Of a stretch of 64,000 nucleotides of DNA, positions 8,399 to 17,329 are shown piece by piece. Numbering within the stretch: position 1 is the first letter of the stretch; each line of letters opens with the position of its first letter. The stretch is taken from contig PJER01000008.1 of the NCBI GenBank assembly GCA_002825465.1, positions 1 through 64,000 of the forward strand, written 5' to 3'. The notes under the pieces are model-generated. The model was not told the DNA's origin, did no database searches, and saw nothing but the letters and a program-made list of their open reading frames with translations. Position numbers and translations under genes: made by a program. The stretch comes from Candidatus Thorarchaeota archaeon MP8T_1. Its GTDB lineage: Archaea; Asgardarchaeota; Thorarchaeia; Thorarchaeales; Thorarchaeaceae.

Positions 8399-9475
8399 GT
8401 GAATTTGGTGAATAGAAAGAGAGCTGTTCTGATTCCAATATTACTACTTATACTTCCACTAATTACGAGTGGAATGATAATAGAAGCTCAGGCACAGGTC
8501 GAGACGGTCGAGAACGTTGCAGTATCCGTGGCTTCACTAGCTGGCATCGTTGCAGATATTGGTGGAGAACTAATCAACACCTCTGTGCTCTTGAATCAAG
8601 AAGTGGATCCCCATTCATTCACTGTAACCACGGGGATGCTTGCACTAGCTGATGCAGCAGATCTTCTTGTCCTTGCAGGACATTATCAATGGGAAGAAGA
8701 TTTAGCCAACCGAACTTCAACTCCATTTATCACATTACATAGTGATAGAGCATGGGAGAATTACGAAGATTTTGGAGCACAGTACTCACCAATGCCAGGG
8801 ACCTCTTCAGTAGATAGTGAGGATGGACATGCACATGATGGTAACCCACATGCATACTGGCTTTTACCAAAGAATGCAATCGCAATCGCCAATGCAACAC
8901 GAGCTGCATTAACCATTTTGAATGGAACATATACAGATACATGGAATGCAAATTTCGCAGCATTTGTGGATAATATGGACTACCTTCAACGACTAATTAC
9001 AGAACTTGATGCAATTCATGATTTCTCAGAATTACGAGCTGTGGCAGTAACACCTGCAGAGGCATATGTCGCAGAAACTTTTGGAATAGAATGTGTTGCA
9101 GTACTTCAAATAGAAGACCTCACAATATCAGGTGCAAAACTACTTGAAGTACAGTCTGCATTACGAAATGGTTCAGTTCAGCTGATTGTGGGTTCAGATG
9201 TTGCTCAGTTTCAAACAGGAGGAGAGTTTGCATACCAGATTCAAGCGGACTATGGAGGAACCCTCATCTGGTGGAAGACTGTTTACTTTCCAGAGTCGGA
9301 TTATTTCTCGATGATGACTTTCAATCTCGGTGCCCTTGTTTCGGGGTTAGAAGGTAGATCTGGTGGGACTGGAGACCAGACAATCAATCTTGGACTTGTA
9401 GCATTAATCTTAGTACTTGGATTCATTGCCCTGTTAGAGGCAACTCTGCTGATACAGCGGATTAGAGCAGAGTAG
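8399..9475 (+). CDS. Membrane-anchored metal-binding protein of the ABC transporter (ZnuA-like, cluster 9)
   Basis: The 358-residue protein starts at GTG with a signal sequence (residues about 9-31) and ends with a transmembrane helix (about 330-353), a common archaeal anchoring plan. The cluster-9 features VDPHSFTV and ADLLVLAGHYQWEEDL are present. A short His/Asp loop (GHAHDGNPH, near residue 145) precedes the second ligand region NPHAYWLLPKNA. The usual third His, found in an F-H-x-A-F motif, is replaced by VTPAEAYVAETFGI. That suggests a changed metal site. The adjacent NikR suggests nickel as cargo; zinc or manganese remain possible. Confidence 0.85.
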   Translation: MNLVNRKRAVLIPILLLILPLITSGMIIEAQAQVETVENVAVSVASLAGIVADIGGELINTSVLLNQEVDPHSFTVTTGMLALADAADLLVLAGHYQWEEDLANRTSTPFITLHSDRAWENYEDFGAQYSPMPGTSSVDSEDGHAHDGNPHAYWLLPKNAIAIANATRAALTILNGTYTDTWNANFAAFVDNMDYLQRLITELDAIHDFSELRAVAVTPAEAYVAETFGIECVAVLQIEDLTISGAKLLEVQSALRNGSVQLIVGSDVAQFQTGGEFAYQIQADYGGTLIWWKTVYFPESDYFSMMTFNLGALVSGLEGRSGGTGDQTINLGLVALILVLGFIALLEATLLIQRIRAE

Positions 9476-9479
9476 AGGA

Positions 9480-9794
9480 TTATTTGATATCGGTTCCAAG
9501 TTTCATATTATAGATAGTAGTCTCTAATTTAGTAAGTTCATCCTGTAGTCTTGGATACTTCTCATTGAATTCATCAGTACCAATCAGTCCAGCTTTCTTG
9601 TCGGTGACCAACTGCTTTAGTTCTCGCTGACATTGCTGAATCCTGCTCTTGAGTTGTTCCCACTCTTTTTTGTTTTCTTCAATCGATTCATCCCAACTTG
9701 AACTAGATGCGACTCCCTGTTCCAATTTCTGGACAATATCATTCAATGATTCCTTTATCTCTGAAGGATCATGTTCTGATTCTTTATCACTCAA
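9480..9794 (-). CDS. Small coiled-coil protein, unknown function
   Basis: The 104-residue protein is hydrophilic, with heptad-like helices throughout (for example QLKSRIQQCQRELKQLVTDK and LQDELTKLETTIYNMK). It contains no Cys pair or transmembrane segment. It converges with the metal-binding protein gene, with only 4 bases between them. No family is recognised. Confidence 0.6.
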   Translation of the reverse strand: MSDKESEHDPSEIKESLNDIVQKLEQGVASSSSWDESIEENKKEWEQLKSRIQQCQRELKQLVTDKKAGLIGTDEFNEKYPRLQDELTKLETTIYNMKLGTDIK

Positions 9795-9858
9795 GATAGA
9801 TACAACTCAATAACCCCTTTCAGTGCTTCAGATATATGCCTTCAGATTAGTCAGTTTC

Positions 9859-10794
9859 CTATGGGAAAAGATATGGAATAAACAGTATAATTGGAAGAAG
9901 AAGTAATGTTCCAACTGTAACGATAGTCGCAGCTTTCTCCGAATCAAGATTGAAGCTTTTTGCATAGACCACGGTTAATACTGCAGGAGGCATCAGCGAT
10001 TCAAGGATTATAATGGAAACAGGTAATTGAGGTAATCCAGACAACAGAACTAATGGAATTACGAGGACTGGAACGAGGAATTGGCGAATAGCAACGACCT
10101 CCAGAGATTCTCTCACATCAGTAAGAGAAGATCTAACTCCGATTCCTAGACCTACTGCAATCAAGGCGAGATAAGTTGTAATTGGTCCAGTAAATGAGAG
10201 AATATATTCTATGTCTGCTGGTAATTGAAAACTGACAAGAAACAAAGCTACTCCAATTATTGCTGCCATGAAAGGTGGAAAGGTCAACGCATCCTTTGTC
10301 ATCTTTCGGTATCCACCATTTTCTCCTCCAAATGCCGCTCCCATAAAAGAACCAAGTGTGGCTAGGAGAGTCATCTGCGTGAGTGAGAATATGATTACAA
10401 ATGGTACACCCACTGTGCCTACGAACATTAGAACAATAGGAAGCGGGATAAATAATGCATTGTTGAAAGTCACACAGATGTAAAAGACTCCTTTAGTCTG
10501 ATTGTCGTAGTTTCGTCGTTTCAAATGGAGATACATCAGAATTGGACCTAATAAGTGAACAATTACGGCGATAAGTATGATGAGAGGGAGATCTGTGATT
10601 GCATTGGGAGATGCTGTAAGTAATGTGAAGATAAACAGAATTGGAATGAGGATGTTTATCAACACCAGATTGAGATACTGATTGGCTTCCTTACCTTTAC
10701 CAGAGAACTTCGCTAGTAAGTAACCAATCAGAATGAATCCGTAAAACAGACCAAACTGGATAGATGTATCTACAATCGTTTGTAAGGTTGACAC
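9859..10794 (-). CDS. AEC family transporter (auxin efflux carrier / malate permease type)
   Basis: The 311-residue protein has about ten transmembrane helices in two halves. The N-terminal half carries FILIGYLLAKFSGKGKEANQ and NLVLINILIPILFIFTLL. The second half carries LALIAVGLGIGVRSSLTDV and ILESLMPPAVLTVVYAKSFN, a pattern typical of the AEC/PIN superfamily. Prokaryotic members export or import organic acids or act in other anion transport; the substrate cannot be read. The length is typical (300-320). It stands alone between convergent and divergent neighbours. Confidence 0.83.
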   Translation of the reverse strand: MSTLQTIVDTSIQFGLFYGFILIGYLLAKFSGKGKEANQYLNLVLINILIPILFIFTLLTASPNAITDLPLIILIAVIVHLLGPILMYLHLKRRNYDNQTKGVFYICVTFNNALFIPLPIVLMFVGTVGVPFVIIFSLTQMTLLATLGSFMGAAFGGENGGYRKMTKDALTFPPFMAAIIGVALFLVSFQLPADIEYILSFTGPITTYLALIAVGLGIGVRSSLTDVRESLEVVAIRQFLVPVLVIPLVLLSGLPQLPVSIIILESLMPPAVLTVVYAKSFNLDSEKAATIVTVGTLLLLPIILFIPYLFP

Positions 10795-10945
10795 CCCATT
10801 AGAATTCGGAAAATACTCACGGAATAAGGTAACGGATTAGGCGATTTTTAATGATTTTCAAGTTTGCCGCACAAACTGCAATGTCGTTCAAAGATTGTTC
10901 ATGTCTTATATTCATTCTATACATGAAGAAAATCAGTGATTTACA

Positions 10946-11692
10946 ATGTCTGAATCTGCAATTGAGATAATTAATCTAACAAAACGGTTCGGTGATATTA
11001 CAGCAGTAGACGACCTCAGCCTTGAGATTGGTTGGGGTGAACTGTTTGGAATCCTCGGACCAAATGGTGCTGGAAAGAGTACCGCAGTCAATATCCTGAG
11101 TACCTTATTAGAACCCACAGGAGGTTCAGCTACACTTGATGGACATGATGTGGTATTCGATCCAGAAGGTATTCGTGAAATAATTGGCGTGTGTCCTCAG
11201 GAACCTGCCTTCTATCCTCACCTCACTGGAAGAGAGAATATCGAACTTATAGGAGAAATGCATCTTGTTCCTAAAGATGTCCTAAAAGCTCGTATCGATT
11301 CCATGGTTGAAAAGATTGGAATGGAGGACCACATTAACAGACGAGCAAAGGAATACAGCGGTGGAATGATTCGCAGAGTAAGCATGCTGATGGCACTTGT
11401 TAGTAACCCAAAGATTGCTTTACTTGATGAACCCACAGTTGCTATGGATCCAAAGTCCAGAAGAGCTGTTTGGGATTTCATCCGCGAACTGAAAGGAAAC
11501 GGTGTATCAATCATTCTCACCACACATTACATGGAAGAAGCTGAAGAACTCTGTGACAGAGTGGCAATAATTGATGAGGGTAAGCTAATCGAGCTTGGTT
11601 CACCTGAAGAATTGATGAAAAGACATCAAGCAGAGCACTTGGAAGAAGTCTTCCTTAAGCTTACTGGAAAGAAACTGTTGGAGGTTGTGTAG
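10946..11692 (+). CDS. ABC exporter ATP-binding protein (CcmA/DrrA type)
   Basis: The 248-residue ATPase has a Walker A GPNGAGKST (about residue 38), a Q-loop CPQEPAFYP, the signature YSGGMIRRVS, the Walker B ALLDEPTVAMD and the switch THYMEEAEEL. This arrangement is typical of ATPases that partner ABC-2 type permeases in drug, lipid or polysaccharide export. The stop is followed after 2 bases by the permease gene, so the two are co-translated. The substrate is unknown. Confidence 0.9.
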   Translation: MSESAIEIINLTKRFGDITAVDDLSLEIGWGELFGILGPNGAGKSTAVNILSTLLEPTGGSATLDGHDVVFDPEGIREIIGVCPQEPAFYPHLTGRENIELIGEMHLVPKDVLKARIDSMVEKIGMEDHINRRAKEYSGGMIRRVSMLMALVSNPKIALLDEPTVAMDPKSRRAVWDFIRELKGNGVSIILTTHYMEEAEELCDRVAIIDEGKLIELGSPEELMKRHQAEHLEEVFLKLTGKKLLEVV

Positions 11693-11694
11693 AG

Positions 11695-12855
11695 ATGAAT
11701 ATTCGTAGAATACTTGCTCTCACTAAGAAAGATCTAAAGAGAAACACTAGAGAACCTGCAGTTCTCTTTCTCCTGATAGGCTTTCCAATTATCATGACCT
11801 TTGTCTTTGGAATAGCATTTGGTGGAATTGGAAGTGGAGGAACTACAAGCTTTGATGTTGGCATTCTGAATCTCGATACTACAGGAACCCAGACACAATG
11901 GAGTGACTCGTTTATTGATAATCTGACAGCATCAGATGTATTCATAGTTCATGACTATAATGATAATGAAACGGGACAAGCAGCACTACTCCAGGGCAAT
12001 CTAGATGCATTCATCATTATTCCAGAGGGATTTGGAGATAGTATAGTATCATACTACAGTTCACCATATGACCCAAGCTCTTGGACAAATACATCATTGG
12101 GCCTCTATGTTGATAGCGGCTCACTTATGGCTGTATCAGCTGTGCCCCCACTAGTTCAAGAGGTCTTGATGAAAACAATCTTTGGATCTGAAGCAATGAC
12201 TATGGGTTTACCAATTGAGATTGGAAGTCCTGCACTTGTTGAGTCAAGCACTTACACCCAGTGGGATTTCATGGCGCCTGGCATCTTTGCATTTGCTGCA
12301 ATTTTCCTTACTATGATTGTAGCTCAATCAATGACCTATGAGCGAGATGAAGGTCTCTTGAAGAGGTTAAGGACAACACCTGTATCATCTTCAGACTATA
12401 TGATTGGTCAAACACTATCCAATATGGCAGTAGCTGTAATCCAGGTGGTCCTTGTTCTTGGAACGGCATACGCCATTGGATATAGACCAGCGACAGGATT
12501 AGCAGGAATTGGATTTACAATTCTAATATCACTTGCATTCTCCCTTGTATGTGTAGGATTTGGTCTAATCGCAGCAACATTGTCCAAGTCATCAGATGTA
12601 GCGACAGGAATCAGCTTCGTCTTCATCATGCCACAGATGTTCTTCGGAACATTCATGCCGCTTGGTGGAGTGACTGAGGTTATATCCCAGTACATGCCTA
12701 GTCACTACATTACCCATGCTTTGACAAGTCTATTCCTACGAGGTGTGCCAATCACATCAACTATCATCTGGTTTGACTTTGCAGTCGTATCAGTCGTCGG
12801 TGTATTACTCATCATCTTAGGAATCGCACTTTTCGAGAAGTTTGGTTCTCGCTAG
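11695..12855 (+). CDS. ABC-2 type exporter permease
   Basis: The 386-residue protein has an N-terminal transmembrane helix (about 22-45), an extracytoplasmic domain to about residue 200, and five to six C-terminal helices. Landmarks are LTKKDLKRNTREPAVLFLLI at the start, YERDEGLLKRLRTTPVSSSDY (the cytoplasmic elbow typical of ABC-2 permeases), and MFFGTFMPLGGVTEVISQYM. It works with the ATPase encoded just upstream. A strong terminator follows its stop codon directly. Confidence 0.88.
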   Translation: MNIRRILALTKKDLKRNTREPAVLFLLIGFPIIMTFVFGIAFGGIGSGGTTSFDVGILNLDTTGTQTQWSDSFIDNLTASDVFIVHDYNDNETGQAALLQGNLDAFIIIPEGFGDSIVSYYSSPYDPSSWTNTSLGLYVDSGSLMAVSAVPPLVQEVLMKTIFGSEAMTMGLPIEIGSPALVESSTYTQWDFMAPGIFAFAAIFLTMIVAQSMTYERDEGLLKRLRTTPVSSSDYMIGQTLSNMAVAVIQVVLVLGTAYAIGYRPATGLAGIGFTILISLAFSLVCVGFGLIAATLSKSSDVATGISFVFIMPQMFFGTFMPLGGVTEVISQYMPSHYITHALTSLFLRGVPITSTIIWFDFAVVSVVGVLLIILGIALFEKFGSR

Positions 12856-12885
12856 GAGTCCCTTCGGGGACTCCATCCTTTTATT
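12855..12885 (+). terminator. Hairpin terminator after the ABC exporter genes
   Basis: The arms GGAGTCCC (12855-12862) and GGGACTCC (12867-12874) pair perfectly around a TTCG loop closed by C-G, an especially stable tetraloop. A T-rich run follows (12878-12885). The first base of the hairpin is the last base of the permease stop codon. Confidence 0.75.
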
Positions 12886-12934
12886 AGGGAGGTAATTCAA
12901 AGTTGATTTTGATGTTCGAAATAGAGGTGATCTA

Positions 12935-13612
12935 TTGAGTCCTGAAAATAACGAAAATGATGATGAACTAGTTGAGAAAGCAAAGCAACTACTTCTACTT
13001 ACCGATCTCATTGATAAATATCCGAAAGTAGTTGCTCGAAGGGTTTCTGGATTAGTATATCTCATCATTGCCGGAGGAATATCTTTTGCCACATTGATCT
13101 ACATGTCTCTCCAAAATGTCATTGGACCAGTTGATCCAGTACTCCTAAATCTAATATTTGTAGGAATTAGTCTATTCTTCTCATGGGTAGTTGCATTTAG
13201 ACTAGTTTTGCCACTCACTCAATCATATCCTGAGGAGCCGAAACCAAAAGAGGGAGAGAAAGCGCCATTCGTTGTTTGGGGAATACTAGCAGTTGCAATA
13301 GTGACTGTTGCATTGGTCACCTTCTCAACTGATAACGGTGGTTTATTCATACCCTTTTTACAAATCATTATGGCTGTAGGTTTTCTAAGCAACTATATTC
13401 TTGGGAGAAAGAGTATAGAGGTAGATATCTTCACAAGAGAACATCTCTACTTTTCATTAGCTATCTTCCTCAGTATCATTCCGATGTTTCTATTTCTAGA
13501 AACAGCATATGTCATACTGATCGTTGTTGATATGGGCGGAATCTATGTGATGGGGATCTATATGCTCATCACATCCGAACGACTTCTTCTCGAGAGTAAA
13601 AGGCAGGGATAG
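12935..13612 (+). CDS. Multi-pass membrane protein, unknown function
   Basis: The 225-residue protein starts at TTG. A charged cytoplasmic N-terminus (about 1-40, NNENDDELVEKAKQLLLL) precedes six hydrophobic segments at roughly 43-65, 72-95, 110-130, 135-155, 165-185 and 190-212. I recognise no family. It ends 2 bases before a winged-helix gene, so membrane protein and regulator form one unit. That resembles membrane-protein/PadR-like or MarR-like pairs in other archaea. Confidence 0.65.
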   Translation: MSPENNENDDELVEKAKQLLLLTDLIDKYPKVVARRVSGLVYLIIAGGISFATLIYMSLQNVIGPVDPVLLNLIFVGISLFFSWVVAFRLVLPLTQSYPEEPKPKEGEKAPFVVWGILAVAIVTVALVTFSTDNGGLFIPFLQIIMAVGFLSNYILGRKSIEVDIFTREHLYFSLAIFLSIIPMFLFLETAYVILIVVDMGGIYVMGIYMLITSERLLLESKRQG

Positions 13613-13614
13613 AC

Positions 13615-13965
13615 TTGAGTCTAGATGGGGACCTCCTATCTGCACTGGTAGGACTCATGGAAGAGGACCGCGAGACCATGGTCCCCACAAGGTTATCGAT
13701 ATTGGTCTATCTCTATTTCACCCAACATGCTACTTTCCCCGTTCTACAGAAGAAACTTGAATTGACATCAGGAAATCTCTCAAGCCACCTTCGCAAATTA
13801 GAAGAAATGGGATTGATACGGATATCAAAGAGATTTGTTGATCTAAAACCAACTACTTTCGCAGTTCTTACACCAGATGGAGCAGAACGTGTAAGAAGTC
13901 AAATGGTACGTATGCGAGAATTAGTGTCAATGGTCGTCGAAAAGAAACCAGAACAATCACCATGA
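13615..13965 (+). CDS. Winged-helix transcriptional regulator (MarR/ArsR-like)
   Basis: The 116-residue protein starts at TTG and consists almost entirely of a winged-helix domain: RLSILVYLYFTQHATFPVLQ, the recognition region LTSGNLSSHLRKLEEMGLI, and a wing RFVDLKPTTFAVLTPDGAE. This is the single-domain type often annotated as winged helix DNA-binding domain (HTH_27). It is co-transcribed with the membrane protein before it. It may regulate that gene or the ABC exporter upstream; the target is inferred only from position. Confidence 0.82.
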   Translation: MSLDGDLLSALVGLMEEDRETMVPTRLSILVYLYFTQHATFPVLQKKLELTSGNLSSHLRKLEEMGLIRISKRFVDLKPTTFAVLTPDGAERVRSQMVRMRELVSMVVEKKPEQSP

Positions 13966-14047
13966 AATATGCTACTTCTTATTTGGAGAAATCTTGTTAT
14001 AGTGGGAAGCAAATACACATGGTTATTGATTAGAGAGAGGTTTGTCA

Positions 14048-15124
14048 ATGACTGAAGAAATACAGAATAATGAATCCCAAATTAGTGATGTGAAATCAAA
14101 GAAGGCATATTATGCTTGGGCAGGAGCGGTGATCTTCTCTATAGTATTCACATTCATTATCTGGTTTGTGGGGCCTTTTCTTGAACCATTTCTTTCGAGC
14201 CTGGGACCAGACCAAGGTGCAAGTTGGTATTATTGGAAGTTACCTACACGTGAATTCATGACAATGCTGATTGTATGGAGCTTTTATCTCATGCATCAGT
14301 TTTCTATATGGGGAGCAATCTATTGGGCACAAAAGAATCTCGTGGAATACAAGACAAAACCAACATCAGGTCTTACCAAATACAATTGGGCAACACTTCT
14401 CATCAATGGGATTTTCATAATACTACACCTTGTTCAAACCCACATCTGGTTTGATGGTCTAGCGCAAGATGTACCTATCTTTACTAGTCAAGGCTCAGTC
14501 ATAATTATGCTTGTACTGATACTAATTATTGAGAATCCAAGACGAGGTTTGTTTATGGGTCGTAAGGCTGGAAAACCAATAACAGCACAGGTATCTGGAT
14601 TCTTCAGACGTAACCATCAGTACATCATTGCATGGGCTTTGGTCTATACTTTCTGGTTCCATCCAATGGCATATGACCCACAACTTGTGACAGGTTTCTT
14701 CTATATGTTCTTACTCTTCACACAAGTTTCGCTTGCATATACCGTTGTTCATGTCAACCGTGGTTGGATTGTACTTCTTGAGAGCTTTGTTGGAGTACAC
14801 GCATTTTTTGTAGCTGTCTACAACTGGTTGAATTTAGGAAGTTCAGATATGTGGACGATGTTTACAATGGGATTTGCATTCATGTTCGTGTTTACGTATA
14901 TCTATACATTCAGGGTTCGAAAGGAAGTTAGATGGGTAGCAATAATAGCATATATTGCAGCTCTAGTCTGGATTTACCTACCAGAATCATTAGGAGGGTA
15001 CTTCAATAGAACGCCTACTGATCTGTTTCGAATGGAATTCCTCTGGATTCCAATGATTCTTTACTTGCTCGCATATGTCTTTGCAGGAGTAGTATATTTA
15101 ATTCTCAAGCGGAGAACAAATTGA
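14048..15124 (+). CDS. Multi-pass membrane protein, unknown function
   Basis: The protein has 358 residues from the ATG at 14048. That start is preferred over an in-frame TTG at 14042 because GAGAGAGG (14033-14040) lies 7 bases upstream of the ATG. About ten hydrophobic segments run from residue 20 to the end, rich in Trp, Phe and Tyr, with short loops. Examples are AWAGAVIFSIVFTFIIWFVG and FVGVHAFFVAVYNWLNLG. No transporter signature is recognised. It converges on the hydrogenase operon and shares a bidirectional terminator with it. Confidence 0.65.
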   Translation: MTEEIQNNESQISDVKSKKAYYAWAGAVIFSIVFTFIIWFVGPFLEPFLSSLGPDQGASWYYWKLPTREFMTMLIVWSFYLMHQFSIWGAIYWAQKNLVEYKTKPTSGLTKYNWATLLINGIFIILHLVQTHIWFDGLAQDVPIFTSQGSVIIMLVLILIIENPRRGLFMGRKAGKPITAQVSGFFRRNHQYIIAWALVYTFWFHPMAYDPQLVTGFFYMFLLFTQVSLAYTVVHVNRGWIVLLESFVGVHAFFVAVYNWLNLGSSDMWTMFTMGFAFMFVFTYIYTFRVRKEVRWVAIIAYIAALVWIYLPESLGGYFNRTPTDLFRMEFLWIPMILYLLAYVFAGVVYLILKRRTN

Positions 15125-15142
15125 GAAATATAGTATGAAGAA

Positions 15143-15169
15143 ACAATGAGGGAAAACATCCCTCATTGT
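15143..15169. terminator. Bidirectional hairpin between convergent genes
   Basis: Perfect 11-base arms ACAATGAGGGA (15143-15153) and TCCCTCATTGT (15159-15169) surround a 5-base loop. The hairpin lies midway between the stops of the membrane protein gene and hydA, suiting termination from both sides. Confidence 0.65.
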
Positions 15170-15175
15170 ACTTGC

Positions 15176-16516
15176 TTATTTTACCTCAGATACATGCACA
15201 CTGCATGAAACACATGGATCGTAAGAACGAACGATGGTTTCAAGCTTAGGTCCGATATCCTTTGGACTTTTAATTCCTTGTTTGAGTAAGCCCTCTGACA
15301 TTCGCTTCAAGTCATCCTCAAGCATTGGTAGAAACATAGCAGTAGGAGTAATGATATCAGCACCTTTCACCTTTCCACTCTTGTCAACACTGATTGAGTA
15401 GGCAAGCATTCCACGAGGTGCCTCAGTAATTGAAACACCAGTTCCAGCCTTGATAAATTGAGGTTTGATTCGTTTCTCATTAGGTTTGTAGGAATTGAGT
15501 AAATTGGTGATGATATTCTCTCCGTGGTGGATATAGTACACAATCTCAATTGCCTGTGCAAAATTGTTGGACATAGGATTGTTTGCATCAAGATACTCAA
15601 CATACATGCCAGCTAGTTCATTTGCTCTCTCATAGAGATGATCACCAAATAAAACAAATCTGGAGAGTGCTCCGGTCATGAAGGGCTGTTCCTTATAGTG
15701 TCCATGTTTGGCAAATGAGTGTTTTACAACACTCTCACTGATGCGCATCTTGTACGCATCTACCTTGAACTTTGACCCATCTGTTGCATGAACTACATTA
15801 CCCATCATCGAGTAATTGTCAGAATAGGGCTTAAGAGCCAAGTGAATACGTGGAGCATCCACTTCTGGCCAATTTCTGTAGCTTACTAGAGTTTCAAGTG
15901 CCTGTTCAGCTTCATTCCGTAGCCCTCTGAGCCTTCGTTGTAGTTTTTCAAGTTGCTTTCTTGTAGGTAATTTGCCAAAGCCACCCATCAATAGATTTTC
16001 TTGGTGGATATAGCGAGAACCAATGATTGATTGGATATCAGCTCCGACATCCTTCAATGCCAATCCAGCTGAAAAGATTTCAGAATAGTCTTTAGCCATT
16101 GAAAAAGCATCAGGATATCCTAAGAAATCTGGCAAGGCTAAGAGAAAGAGATGAAGCGCATGACTTTCAAGATAATCTCCAATATAGAGCAACTCACGTA
16201 ATCTTCTGGTTTGCTCAGTAGGTTGAAGACCTATTGCATTTTCAGCAGCTTGTACACCTGTGATTTTATGTGCAGCTGCACAAAACGAACATACCCTTGG
16301 AAATACTGCAGTTGCTTCTTCTACAGATTTCCCAAGTGTAATTGCTTCAAAATATCTAGGCCCTTCAAAGACATTGACTTGACTAACTTTGACCTTTTTT
16401 CCATCGTGATGAATCTCGATACCAGCCTTACCCTCAATACGGGCGATATGATCAATACTGATTGGTCGGGAGATTTTTTTCTTGGGTGATTTCTTCTTTG
16501 TAGTTTCAGACATCAA
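15176..16516 (-). CDS. hydA: Group 3b [NiFe]-hydrogenase large (alpha) subunit
   Basis: The 446-residue protein holds the Ni-Fe active site. The N-terminal ligand motif is FPRVCSFCAAAHKITG (about residue 73) and the C-terminal one is DPCVSCSVH near the end, giving the four cysteines that bind nickel and iron. Only five residues (VSEVK) follow the last His; in this family a maturation protease removes such a tail. Together with hydB, hydG and hydD this is the complete bidirectional NAD(P)-linked sulfhydrogenase type, as in Pyrococcus furiosus. It is the last gene of the operon and overlaps hydD by 4 bases. Confidence 0.94.
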   Translation of the reverse strand: MMSETTKKKSPKKKISRPISIDHIARIEGKAGIEIHHDGKKVKVSQVNVFEGPRYFEAITLGKSVEEATAVFPRVCSFCAAAHKITGVQAAENAIGLQPTEQTRRLRELLYIGDYLESHALHLFLLALPDFLGYPDAFSMAKDYSEIFSAGLALKDVGADIQSIIGSRYIHQENLLMGGFGKLPTRKQLEKLQRRLRGLRNEAEQALETLVSYRNWPEVDAPRIHLALKPYSDNYSMMGNVVHATDGSKFKVDAYKMRISESVVKHSFAKHGHYKEQPFMTGALSRFVLFGDHLYERANELAGMYVEYLDANNPMSNNFAQAIEIVYYIHHGENIITNLLNSYKPNEKRIKPQFIKAGTGVSITEAPRGMLAYSISVDKSGKVKGADIITPTAMFLPMLEDDLKRMSEGLLKQGIKSPKDIGPKLETIVRSYDPCVSCSVHVSEVK

Positions 16517-17328
16517 TTCTTACCTCCATAGACCTTCTTTAACATTGATTCGAGATTGGGATTATGAGCACCGAAAATTCTGAACCGTTCTCGTACTTGT
16601 TTTTCCGAGATGCCTTTGTTTTTGAAAACACTCGCTAGAGAATCAAACCATGCAGTATCATGAGGTACAGGACCCCGACAACCAATACAGGGGACGTTGA
16701 AAGTTATACACCTCGCTTTGCAACCAGCTGTTGTCACAGGACCAAGACATGGTTCTCCGCGTTCAATTAGAATACAAGGATTTCCAGCAAGTCTGCATTC
16801 TGAACAGACAGGATAGTCTTTGGGTTCTGGAAATGTTCCAAATAGAAAAGCGGAGATGAAGTATAAGATTTCATCTTCTTCGGGAGGACAGCCTGGAAGC
16901 TGATAATCGACCTCTACATACTTTGAGATAGGAGTTGCCTGTAACCCCTTCATTCCGATTTTATCTTGGCCATAAACTTTGGAATACAGCTCTTCATAAT
17001 TCATCTCACCCTCAACCCAGCTTTGAACGCCACCGTGAACTGAACATGCTCCAAGAGCGACCAGAATACGGGAATGCTTTCGAATTTCATAGAGCTCCTC
17101 AAGATCCCTCTCTGTAGACACAGAACCTTCAACAAATGCGACATCTACGTCCGGAGCCTGCTGACTTGCACTAGATAGCATATAGAAGCTCTCAAAGCTT
17201 ACAGCATTAGCAATCTCCATTATTTTCTGTACCGTGGCAAGTTTTAGTTGACAACCGTAACATGATGTCAGTGCATAAACACCAACTCGTGGCTGACACT
17301 GACCATCACAACCATCTATCACTGTCAT
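16513..17328 (-). CDS. hydD: Group 3b [NiFe]-hydrogenase small (delta) subunit
   Basis: The 271-residue protein carries the electron-relay FeS clusters next to the NiFe site. The proximal-cluster motif is LTSCYGCQLKLATV, with further ligands in GACSVHGGVQSW and LPGCPPEEDEI. A Cys-rich C-terminal part (CSECRLAGNPC, CKARCITFNVPCIGCRGP) supplies two more [4Fe-4S] clusters. It lies between hydG and hydA with almost no spacing. The length matches P. furiosus-type delta subunits. Confidence 0.93.
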   Translation of the reverse strand: MTVIDGCDGQCQPRVGVYALTSCYGCQLKLATVQKIMEIANAVSFESFYMLSSASQQAPDVDVAFVEGSVSTERDLEELYEIRKHSRILVALGACSVHGGVQSWVEGEMNYEELYSKVYGQDKIGMKGLQATPISKYVEVDYQLPGCPPEEDEILYFISAFLFGTFPEPKDYPVCSECRLAGNPCILIERGEPCLGPVTTAGCKARCITFNVPCIGCRGPVPHDTAWFDSLASVFKNKGISEKQVRERFRIFGAHNPNLESMLKKVYGGKN

Positions 17329-17329
17329 T

